Source: Callorhinus ursinus (lineage: Eukaryota > Chordata > Mammalia > Carnivora > Otariidae). From it: DNA of 64,000 nucleotides. The stretch covers positions 54,226,808 to 54,290,807 of the forward strand of contig NW_020312848.1 of the NCBI RefSeq assembly GCF_003265705.1. Direction: 5' to 3'. Shown in pieces: positions 10,995-20,604 of this stretch; the first letter of the stretch is position 1, and every line of letters begins with the position of its first letter. Below the pieces are notes generated by a model, which was not told where the DNA came from, did not search any database, and saw nothing but the letters and a program-made list of their open reading frames with translations. A program made the position numbers and the translations under genes.

Positions 10995-11240
10995 ACGGGG
11001 GGGGAACAGTTTTCCTCCCGGGTTTCAAATCAAAACTTCTCCGGGGTGGGGTTTGGGGAAGGGAAACGGAGGGGGAGGGAATGTCCCGCAGGGGTGGTGT
11101 GCTGGTCTCTAAAAAACACTTTTTTTTTTGTCTGCCAGAAGCAGTTCGTTCTCTGCACCCAACACCTAAGAGCCCTTCGTGGTTCTCCCCGGGGGCGGAG
11201 AGCTAGGCGGCAGCGCGGCGCGGGCTCCGTGGAGCGGCCC
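10995..11240 (+). other. MDFIC: Open in-frame extension upstream of the MDFIC AUG (possible p40-type non-AUG N-terminus)
   Basis: The frame of the AUG at 11241 is open back to a TAA at 10992-10994, giving 82 codons without a stop. In-frame GTG codons are at 11046, 11094, 11097 and 11229. Those at 11046 and 11094 have G at -3 and G at +4, a much stronger context than the AUG itself (C at -3, T at +4). Human HIC is known to make a longer p40 isoform from an upstream GUG besides p32 from the AUG. From memory the human extension is about 109 residues, longer than the 82 codons open here, so either the start differs or an indel in a homopolymer has broken the frame. That this frame is translated here is an inference. 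Confidence 0.45.
11081..11206 (+). other. Upstream ORF in the MDFIC leader
   Basis: An AUG with G at -3 opens a 41-codon frame that begins MSRRGG and stops at TAG 11204-11206, 34 bases before the main AUG. It is in a different frame from MDFIC and overlaps the possible GTG-started extension. If the transcript starts upstream of 11081, this uORF would be met first and could lower initiation at the weak main AUG. It also crosses an A6 and a T10 tract. No domain is recognisable, so any role would be regulatory. Confidence 0.5.
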
Positions 11241-11325
11241 ATGTCCGGCGCGGGTGAAGCCCTCTCTCCCGGGCCCCAGCGCGGGGCCGAGGCGGGCGGC
11301 GGCCGGCTGGGCGCCCCAGCCCAGG
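11241..11325 (+). CDS. MDFIC: MDFIC coding exon 1 (p32 start)
   Basis: First coding exon of MyoD family inhibitor domain-containing protein (HIC). It encodes 28 residues, MSGAGEALSPGPQRGAEAGG continuing to a PAQ end, plus the first base of codon 29. It matches the known mammalian N-terminus MSGAGEAL; compared with human, as I recall it, three residues appear to be missing after the first GP. The donor is CAGG|GTGAGT at 11326, phase 1. The AUG was chosen by homology although its context is weak. The protein is known to bind transcription regulators (cyclin T1 of P-TEFb, TCF/LEF-type factors) and, through its C-terminal I-mfa region, Piezo channels. MDFIC variants are linked to a lymphatic conduction disorder in people. 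This N-terminal segment is glycine/alanine-rich and probably disordered. Confidence 0.93.
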
Positions 11326-12216
11326 GTGAGTGCCTGCTTGCAAGTTGCGAGCCGCTTTGTCATTGTTGCATTTTTAAAAATTGTTCACACATTTACTGAT
11401 TGGGGGAGGAGGGTGGAGGGTGGTGCGGTGAGGATGGATTCTCACCTCGTACTTGGGAACTTTTGCACAGTTAGTGTTACTCAAACAAGTTCTCCAGGAC
11501 TCCAGCCCTAGATCAACAACCGGATAAGAGGGCGGTATCCGCTGGTCCTTCCACTCCCCCTTCCTTTGGCTGCGGGGAAACTGGATGACAGGATTGCTTT
11601 TTTCTTAAGCATATGCATTTTGGGGCCTAAGACTCAAATGTGTGGGATCCCTCCCTCCCCTGCTTCACTTCAGTTCTAGTGTCTTCATCAGATCCCGGTC
11701 TTCTGAACAAGCATGCACTGTCCGTTCATCTTTCTGATTCTTGGGGGCCACTCTGCGACTCAGTTGATGATCCAGGTTTCTGTGACCAATTGCTTTGGAA
11801 TGGCTCACGCATATGTTTCAATAACTGTTTTGTTTTGAAATAAACATGCTTTTAAAGAAACACTTTCCAAGAATGAATTAGCTCCTTTGTGTTCTTCCAA
11901 AGTGTAAACACAGGGAACCTGTAAAGAAACTAATCTTGTTTGTGGGAAACATCCCTAACAAGCTTATAAACAAGTCAGGCAGTATCTTTTTTTCTCTTGA
12001 AGGTAACATACTTCAGGTTTTCAATGGCGACAGTGAACAATGGCCTTACTCTTCAGATGCATTTTCCTCTAAGGGTGGCTCCGATTTAAAAAGTTCTGGG
12101 ACTGATACAAGCTAAATAATTTTTCAGGTCTCAGAAACCTACCTTATACTCTTGATTTTAAAAATATCTGATAGCTTTTCTTTTTCTTTGGCAAAAATAT
12201 AGTGAGCTTTTTGGGG

Positions 12217-12252
12217 TTGTTTTTTGTTTGTTTGTTTGTTTTGTTTTTGTTG
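12217..12252. repeat. (TTTG)n simple repeat
   Basis: A tetranucleotide run with T-rich interruptions, on the plus strand of intron 1. There is no adjacent SINE body, so it is not the tail of a visible element. Confidence 0.8.
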
Positions 12253-14480
12253 TAAGGCAGCAGAAATGGAAAAGAAGTTAATGTTGAATTCAGAAAAGGT
12301 GAAAGCAGAAAACATCCATGGCTAAATTAGAATGTTCTGGCATTCAGGGCTGTTAAATTGAATTATGTTTATCATTGCTTTTTGCTTCTAAACAGTGAGT
12401 CATTTTTTTTTTCTAAAGAGAAAATAGAGCGAATCAGAGAGCTTGAATGATCAACATATTTTCCCAGAAGCAGCCCACGTTCTGCACATGGTATTGCCAA
12501 CATAGTCATTTTCCTGTTAGGCATGCCCTTCATAGTCTTAACGACTCATTGATGTTTATATTCACATTTGAGCTGTTAATCACTATTGTTAAACAATGCT
12601 TATGTCAAAATGCACATCAAATATACTACAAAAACAATTGATTTGATATAGTGATACCTACAGCGTCTAACCTTAATGCATCTTTAGAGTCAGAACTTGC
12701 AGTGGTACTGAATATACATGTGCAGATGCAATGCTGTAGAATACCACATGATCTGACACTAAGAAGTGGGCATCTAGAATGGTCTGAGCTGCAGTAGACT
12801 GCATACAACACATTATCAGTGTGGAGACTCTTGGGTTATATTGTACCTGAAAATTGACTTACCATCAGCAACATAGTTACATAGTGCTTTTTTATTAGTT
12901 GATCTTTGACTCACAACATCCTTTAAATAGGCGTTAAGTGTAATATAAAGTTAATTTTTAAAAAAGAAAATCCTCAGGATCTTGTTATAATATCATGTCT
13001 CAAACAAGCAGACTTCATAAGGTGTATTGAAAGAAAAAAAAAAAAATTGGAGCCAGTAGGTAGAATAAAAGCTTCAAGATGCCGCCTTCCATGCTTAAGT
13101 TGGTTTTATTGGTAAAGACATTAGTGAAGAGAGCAGCTTTGCTCCCGGAGCACCCTACTCTCAAGCTCTTGCTTGAGTTCTTTTATCGTCTTCCTTCTGT
13201 CCTTGGATTCTTTTACCATCCTTTCAGAAGAACAGTTTAATCATTCTCTGGTAAGTTGTGGCCGCTTAGTTAATGGAAACTTAATTTAAAATTTTTGTAT
13301 ATGAAAATCAGAAAAATGGAGTGTTTTATGAAAATTAGCAGAAAATACCTTTTCATGAGGGAAACGTATAAGGTCAAGTCTTCCTTTGTAAGCAAAGATA
13401 CACAGATGACAAGATAAAACCTATATGTATATTATTGGATTATGATGAGCTATCCATACTGCTAACTAAGGACCTACAATGTTAGAGTTAAAAGACATTT
13501 TAGGGGGTCTCTAGTGAACTCACCATCAACTCTAGAATACCTTTCTCCATTCTTTCAGATGGTTAGTTACACCCCAAGGTGTAGCTCATTTTACTCAGCA
13601 GCATTCAGAGTTAGGAAGGTTTTTCTTATTAAAAGTATAGTTTTCTCTCCTCAAAATTTCTACTCTTTTCCTGTGATTCAGCAAGGAAAATTATATTGCT
13701 TTGACAGCACTAAAAATATTTTCTGTGTATTTTGAAAATTGTTACAGAGTAAGGACATAAGCTCATATGCTCCACGCTCTAAGGGGGAACCAGGAGCCAG
13801 GACAGGTGTCAGAAGGTAGGGAGCAGCAGGGATAGCGGGCGGTGGAACGGCGCATGGGTCAGGAGGCAGTACGGCTCCACTCCAGCTCATGGTTGCCACT
13901 GGGGCTCGTATCTTCCATATTTCAAGAGATACTGGAAATACAGATTTTTATCTGTCCCTTTTGAAAAGTTGGAAATTGATTAAATACAATTTTTGTACAG
14001 GCCAACAAAGCAACTACACTTTCAGGCTGGAAATGGCTTCTAGGCAGCTGATCTGTTATCTCGGTTACAGAAAATAAAACGTAAACATGTACTTATAACT
14101 CTTTCCCTATTTATGCAGAGTGCTTGCATAAATGTCTTCGTAGGTGAAGGATGATTTGGTCCAAACTTAATTTTGTCTTAAGAGAGCGTGGATCCTAATA
14201 CATTGTATGTTAATTAATTGAATTTAAATTTAAAAAGAGTGGATCCTGTGTCTGTGGTTCATCAAATTGTCATTTATTTTTCTTTTTTGGATGAGACATC
14301 TTAAAATTCATTGTGTTATCAACATGGAATATGTAGGTACTTACCTTTTGGTGCAGTAGTTACTAGAATCCATGCAGTGGAAAGAGCTTTTTAATTAAGT
14401 GCTTCATTCATACATTTGTGACTTGTAACTAGAAGGATTTTTAGAAATAAAAAGCCTCACTTTTTAGAAAGGATGCCCAA

Positions 14481-14540
14481 AGAATTTAAGTGACTTGGCC
14501 AGGGTCTCACGCAGTCAGTAGAAATCAGGGTAGAATCACA
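14481..14540 (-). repeat. MIR fragment, antisense
   Basis: Short match to the MIR reverse complement: TTAAGTGACTTGGCCAGGGT followed by CTCACGCAGTCAGTAGAAATCAGG, corresponding to 'ttaagtgacttgcccaaggtcacacagctagta'. Confidence 0.5.
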
Positions 14541-14676
14541 AATTGCAGAATATATGTCATTGTGATAAATGTGGTTGAAATAGAGAATCAATATAACTTT
14601 CCTACAGATGGATGAATTGAAGATAATAGGCTTTGGATACTGTGAATCACTTGAGCCTGTTCCAGTCGCTGCATCA

Positions 14677-14693
14677 CCCCCCCCCCCCCCCCC
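14677..14693. repeat. C17 homopolymer
   Basis: A run of 17 C flanked by GCATCA and ACGCACC. It explains the glycine-rich open frame on the opposite strand. Length in the assembly is likely imprecise. Confidence 0.9.
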
Positions 14694-15080
14694 ACGCACC
14701 CCACTGCATTTGCCAAGACTGAGACTGTTGGACTGTGAGTGCTGGAATATACTTTAATGTGATAATGTGTGATTTAATGCACTCTTCTCTCTTGGGAGAG
14801 TCCTCTGAGACTATTAGGCAGACTTTTCATAGCAGGATGCAAAATGCCAGTGAAGTTAATTAAAAATAATTTAAAATAGAAGCTAGGGAGAAAATCTTCA
14901 AGTTGAAATTACATAAGAAGAGCTTTGACTTAGAAGCTTAGCTGAGTTGTCAGGAGTTTATAGTGGCTAATCAGATTTCCTTTATGGGAAGCCTGTTTAT
15001 TTCATTTTATACAATGTATGCTTGTAATACCCATATTCTTCTTGTATCATATTGTTTTATCCTTCTGATTAAGGATGGCA

Positions 15081-15462
15081 TTTCTCAAAGTGTGTCATCT
15101 TTGGATAGCTTCTATTGCTGGTTCCAGTCGGGAGTGATTGTGCTTCCAAGAGACATTTGGCAACATCTGGAGACATGTTTAGTAGATAGATGGGGAGTGG
15201 AGTGGGTCCTCCCAGGATCTAGTGGGTAGAAGCCAGGGATAATGCTAAATATCTTACAATGCACAGGACAGAACAGCCCCTTACAACAAAGAATTACCTG
15301 GCCTTAGAATGTCAGTAGTGTTGAGATGCTATCCTGATCTCTCAAGGCAATTGGCATTTTGGGCCTCACTCGACTTAAAGAATCCATCTCTGGGTGGGAG
15401 GCTCAAGAATCTGCATTTTTAACAGACTCCAGGTGCTCTTTATCTCTGGTTGAGAATCATTG
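15081..15462. mobile_element. Nested hAT-Charlie (MER5/MER20-type) DNA transposon remnants
   Basis: The inner part, about 15118-15335, matches a MER5-class non-autonomous hAT element: GAGACATTTGGCAACATCTG GAGACATGTT, a TCTAGTGGGTAGAAGCCAGGGAT block, and CAATGCACAGGACAGAACAG followed by ACAACAAAGAATTA. The flanks look like a second hAT element split by it, starting TTTCTCAAAGTGTG at 15081 and ending CTCTGGTTGAGAATCATTG near 15462, with AATCTGCATTTTTAACAGAC inside. The exact family labels are uncertain. Confidence 0.6.
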
Positions 15463-17848
15463 TTTTAGAGTCTTTTATCTGTAGAAAGACAAGTTATCAT
15501 AGATTACTAAGAAGTCTCTTTTTTAGTAGAAAGGCTTCAGAAATCTTTAAAAAAGTCTCTTTTTTCAAGTTCCAAATTTTCTGTCCTATCACTCTATATT
15601 ACTGCTCTTCAGCATTTTTATTACATACCCCAATTAATAAAAATAATGCTGAGTACTCGTCTTCAAAGAATTTTCTAAAATTTTGTGTACTATCATACAA
15701 ACGTATTGTGAACATTAGAAAAATACATAAATAAGAGTTGTAAGCGGATGAGATAAAGATAAGTGAAATAAATAATAAGGAAAAGAGTGCATAATTTGCA
15801 CATTAGCTGTGTTTCTTTGTAAGTTGGAGTTTTGGAATCTCAATGATCCTTTCTCATAGAAACAGTGATCAATTGAACCTTGTTATGTGACAAGTACAGC
15901 GAGAAACAGAGGGAATGAAATTAGGGTCTCATAGAATGCTGGGGAATCCCATACATTCACCCATAACTATAATACAAGGTAGACTGATAGGTACTATAAC
16001 AGATGTACAAAGAAAGTATGATGGCAGAACATGGGAGAGAGGAAGTCTCTCTAGCTGGGGCATTTGGAAAAACGTCAAGGAAAACTTGTGATTTGCGCTG
16101 GATGAAGAAGCGTGATGGTGGGACTCAGCTCTGTGGAGGTGGAAAGCGGAGCTTGGAGGGGATTACTACAGAATGCTAAGTCCTTCACTAAGCCCACTGT
16201 GTGGGTTGTATGAAGAAACAAAGAGTGAGATAAGGTTGAGAAGATAAAGTGATTTTGAGGATGGGCCTAATTCTCCCCAGGGTGTTTGTATATCCTTTCT
16301 GGAGGCAGTGGTGAACCATTGAAAGTTCTTGAGAAGGTGAAAGACAGGACCAAGTTGGTGTTTTTAGAAAAATAAATCTGGTGGCAGTGCAAAGGATGAT
16401 GTTGGGGGGGTGGAGCAAGGGTGAAGGTAGTGATTTTACAGGAGGCTACGACAGTCATCTGACAAAAGCGGCCATGGGGCCGCACCAGTAGGAATGGAAT
16501 TGAGAAAATGAGTTTAAGAACAATAGCAAAAGTAGGCTAGAGTTCTACCTAGCTGTGAGAGCTCCTTGAGGGCTTTGAGTTTTACTTCTCATCTGGAATC
16601 TTCTAAAGCACAGTGTCCAAATTTTATTGAATTCAACTGATACAGTTGGGCAACATATTTAATATGGGAGATGCTGGAAAGGTAAAAATTTAAGGTAGTA
16701 CACGGGTTTGCCTTTTTAGCTTCAGTGGCAACAGAGGAGGAGCTGTTGAGTCCTCTTTTGATCATGTTGGTTCCTGGAACTTACCCCTTGCCACGATAGC
16801 CAGTAAGCCACCGAAAAGTAGGACTTATACCTGGAAGAGTGGCGCGTGGTAAGAGTTCACCACCAGGTAGTTGATGGATGGGCACGAGAGTGAGAGAGAG
16901 GACTGAGGAGCAGATTTGGAGGCATGGCCACACTTAGGGAAGAGAAGGAAAAGAATGCAGGAAGAGAGTCCGTAAGGATTTGTCACAGAAGCATTAGAGG
17001 TTTAGTGGTTGTGGAAGATGAAAGAAGTGGTTTGGTAAGAGAGAAGCAAGGCGTATAGAGAGCTTCTGCTGGATGGGTAGACTCTTAGCATGCTTAGCAC
17101 ATGCTAATGGAAAGAAATCTAGGGGCTAGAGAGACTGAAGATGTAAGGGTATGGAGTACAGTGGTGGTGTGGGTGTGTGTAATTGCAAGAGTAAAATTCT
17201 GGGACCGAATGGGACAGAGACCAGTCTTAGGAAAGTAGAGAATGTTCCCTCTTCAGATGGGCATGGGAGAAAATGATGAGTGATAATCTAGAGAAAGTTT
17301 GATACGTAAAAGAGATCATGGGAGGCCTCCATCTTCTCAGCAAAGTAGATGGTAACGTTTGCTGAGAGCAAGGCTGGGGGGCGGTTAGGATGAGTCGAGA
17401 AATTTGAGATGAGTGGAAAAGATTTCAAAGCATGAAGTATTCAAGAGGGATTCAATCCGGGGCAAACAAAAGGGCTGCTCAGTAACACTGAGGGCTTAAC
17501 TAAGAATGCATGGCATGAATTTTTAGTGGACAAGGTCAGCATGGTTGATTGCCTTTCTCAGCAAGGAGCAGGAGGGAGCTTGAGAATAGAAGCTGATAGA
17601 ATGAATTTTTGGAATTAGCATAGGGTTGGAGGTTGGCAGGGTAGAAGCAGTGGGGGACAAGGGAGGAGGATTACACGTGTGTGGGCAGAATATGTTTGTT
17701 CTAACTAAGCTTGTGTTCTAGGGTATGTGGGGCACCAGAGAGATCAGAAGTGCAATTGGTGGGAGAAGGTTTCTGGCCAGCAAGAACCATGCCCGTTGGC
17801 CTTGTTTGGCCAGTTAACATATAAGGATTTTTTATTAAAACAAACAAA

Positions 17849-17899
17849 CATACGCACACACGCGTGCGCATGTGTGTATATATATGTATGTATATATGT
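17849..17899. repeat. Alternating purine-pyrimidine tract (CA/CG/TG/TA)
   Basis: About 51 bases in perfect pyrimidine-purine alternation, running from CA through CGCG to TG and then TA repeats. The centre (CACACGCGTGCGCATGTGTG at 17856-17875) is nearly self-complementary. Such sequence favours left-handed Z-DNA or cruciform structure. It continues as imperfect TATG repeats to about 17918. Confidence 0.85.
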
Positions 17900-18064
17900 T
17901 TATATGTACATATGTATAAATTGAATGATCTTCATAGGGCTAGTGGGGAAATTGGAATTTTTCGGTGTGTAAGAGCCTTTCCTGTTTTTTGAACCTTATT
18001 TCCTGGATCTTGTTGAGGTGATTTCATGGAAAGTTCTAATAGCTGTGTGCAATTATTTTACTAG

Positions 18065-18068
<4 letters not shown>

Positions 18069-18110
<42 letters not shown>
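18069..18110. repeat. (TA)n microsatellite at a SINE tail
   Basis: An uninterrupted AT dinucleotide array of about 21 units directly joined to the tail end of the antisense Can-SINE at 18111-18291, so it probably grew from the element's A/T-rich tail. Confidence 0.9.
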
Positions 18111-18113
<3 letters not shown>

Positions 18114-18291
18114 ATATATTTATTTATTTGACAGAGACAGTGAGAGAGGGAACGCAAGTAGGGGGAGTGGGAGAGGGAGAAGCAGGCTTCCCGCTGAGCA
18201 GGGAGTCCGATGCGGGGCTCGATCCCAGGACCCTGGAATCATGACCTGAGCTGAAGGCAGCTGCTTAATGACTGAGCCACCCAGGCGCCCC
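18073..18291 (-). mobile_element. Can-SINE, antisense, with TA-expanded tail
   Basis: Reverse-complement Can-SINE: ATTTATTTATTTGACAGAGAC, GGGGGAGTGGGAGAGGGAGA, a GCTTCCCGCTGAGCAGGGAG block and TGAGCCACCCAGGCGCCCC. It is flanked by TACTAGCACTATAT (18059-18072) and TACTGGCATTATAT (18292-18305), a target-site duplication with two mismatches. Confidence 0.92.
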
Positions 18292-20520
18292 TACTGGCAT
18301 TATATTTTTTATAATAATAAAAGATTTGGGGAAATAAGCATAAATCAACACAATCTAAAGTTAAGCCATTTGCAAATGGAAAATTAGAACGATGCAATAA
18401 ATAACAACAGAGGAGAACAATTCAACCAAATTGTCTTTCTGAGATAATGTAATTATTCTACTATATGTAAAGGCAAGGGATGTGATTTTTATGTTTCTAT
18501 TTCCAAAGGCCTATCATCAATTTTTATTAAGGGAAGACAGATTCTGCCCTGGCTAGATTGTAGATGTTTGGATAGTTGAACGTTGGTGAGTCATTGGAGC
18601 AGATGAAGGACGCTTCAGTCCTTCCTGCTGACTTAACCTTACATGTGTTTGTGCACCAGTGTTTTTGGATGCTTCTCTCTTTTATCTTTGTGCCTCTGTC
18701 GCTTTTTCCCTTTCTGAAGTTTCTTAAACTTTTCATTTCTTCTTTTCACATCAGCACACATATTCTGAAGAAGGAAAGCTTTTAACTTTGTTTTTGAAAT
18801 CGAGTTGTATTCTAAAGACTCTAATCAGTTAGGGTTCACTAAGTAGGAGCTATGAACAGAGTTATTTTAACATTAATTTTGTTTGTGGTTTCTACTTGCA
18901 GTCCACTTCTGTTTTCAGATTCACACCCACATGATCTGAAGTACGATGATTCATATGCATGTGCTTTCATGCCTGAATTTTTTAGTAGTTTCAGGAGTCA
19001 GGTCTGAAGTTAACTGTCATGCCAGCACATAGATTTCATTATTGACACGTTTGAAGAGAAACCCTGTTAACAAATAGTTTTTTGTGTGCCTACTACGTAC
19101 AAAGTCCTGTGAAGATTAAAAATGTGTCACGCATGCATTTTTGCCCACAAGGAATTTATAACGTAGGTGAGAGAGAGAGGATGAGATATTAATGTGCCAA
19201 ATTAAATTTTAATTCCTTGCATAAGTATCAATTAAAGAATCCAGTAAGAACCATGTGACAGATGAGTTGATGGCCAGTTGCCAGCTGATGGGTGCAGTTC
19301 TCAAGCACACAAATTCAGAGGTTGAATGAGAAACTCAGAATGGCAAGAAGTCAGTTTTGTCTGTGTTGGACTGTTAGTGACCCCATCTGAAGAACACACA
19401 TTTTGTAGGTCTTTTTGGTTTGCCTTATGCAGAGTTGAGCACTAAAAATAAAGCAGTTTGTGGTTGAGTAGGTGACAGGCCCTTGGCAGGCAGCTGGCCG
19501 AGTACAAAGGAACCGGCTTCCCCTCCAAGATACAGTCCTCCTACTCTTTTCCATGATGGATCAGCCCTTGGTCTTTGGGGCTCTATGAATGTGGACCTAC
19601 TCTGTTCTTAGTTTTTCCATCACTTAAGGAACATGCATTTCCTGAGGAGTATTACTCTTTATTTCTCACCGAAATGCAAGATGAGATTATGGAGCATGGG
19701 AAAGGTGTAGGAGCTTACATTAAGATGTATACAATGTGAAAATAACTATATATTCCAACTTTTCATCAATATGTGAAATGAATTTAATTTTTCTTGAGCT
19801 AAGGAGTAACGTACCCAGTCTTTGTGTTGAAAGTATTTCCGGTTGGAGGAGATAAAGATTGGTGGCACTGGTAGTGGGCACAGGAAAAATCTATATCTGA
19901 GAGAAATTGGGAAGTTGTAACTAGCTGGGTCTCATAATTGATTATGTTGGCGCAGGGAAAAGAGAATTGAAAGGTGATTCTGTGAATACCACTGACCAAG
20001 ACACGGACTACAGTTGGAGAAACAGTCAGGGACAGAAAAGAAGTGGTGATGAATTTTAAGAAATGTTGAGTTGGAGTTGCTAAAGATCTATTGATGTAGA
20101 GTTGAAACTTCAAATTTGTAGGTCAGGGCATGGGAACAGGCCTAGAATAATGGATCTAAAAGTTCTCCTGGAGGTGGTCATTTTAATGAGGTGGTCAAGT
20201 TAATGAGATGACGAAGATTGTGGAGCCAGAGTGGGTTGGTTGTCTTAAAGGAGAATCCAAAGAAGGCAGTGTCTCAAAGAAAAGCCAGGTTAGTGAATTC
20301 TATGGAGGCTTCTGGTTTGGGCCTTTAGGAGAATTACCAGAGAGGATACATCCCCTGACCTATGATCTGTGTCGATCATTCTGAAGTCCAAAAAATAAAT
20401 TCAGTACAGTTCTGATTCTCTTCTTTGTGGTTTTACTGCTATGTGAAATGCTCTTCTCCATCCTCTGTCACTTACTTATATCCCCACCTGATAGAACCGA
20501 GAGGTAACAGAAAAGTTTGT

Positions 20521-20604
20521 GTGTGTGTGTTCTAATAAAACTTCATTTATAAAGACAGGCAGTAAACAGGATTTGTCCCATAAGCCATAGTTTTTAATCC
20601 CTAT
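20521..20604. mobile_element. hAT-type non-autonomous DNA transposon fragment
   Basis: Contains TCTAATAAAACTTCATTTAT followed by AAAGACAGGCAGTAAACAGG ATTTGTCCCATAAGCCATAG TTTTT, the end of a widespread mammalian hAT-Charlie MER element ('aataaaactttatttataaaaacaggc...gggccatagtttgc'). A short GT run precedes it. Confidence 0.55.

Larger units (their letters stand above)
10360..11330 (+). promoter_or_regulatory. MDFIC: CpG-island promoter of MDFIC
   Basis: GC and CpG density rise sharply from about 10360 and fall back just after the exon 1 donor. The island has many GC-box (Sp1-type) motifs, for example GGGGCGGG-like runs at 10543-10564, GGGGCGG near 10630 and GGGGGCGG near 11191. It also has a polypurine (GGA)n stretch at 10801-10830 and C-runs at 10970-10987. 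No TATA box is evident. This is the pattern of a dispersed, TATA-less start region. The exact transcription start cannot be read from sequence. It probably lies inside the island upstream of 11081. Confidence 0.85.
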
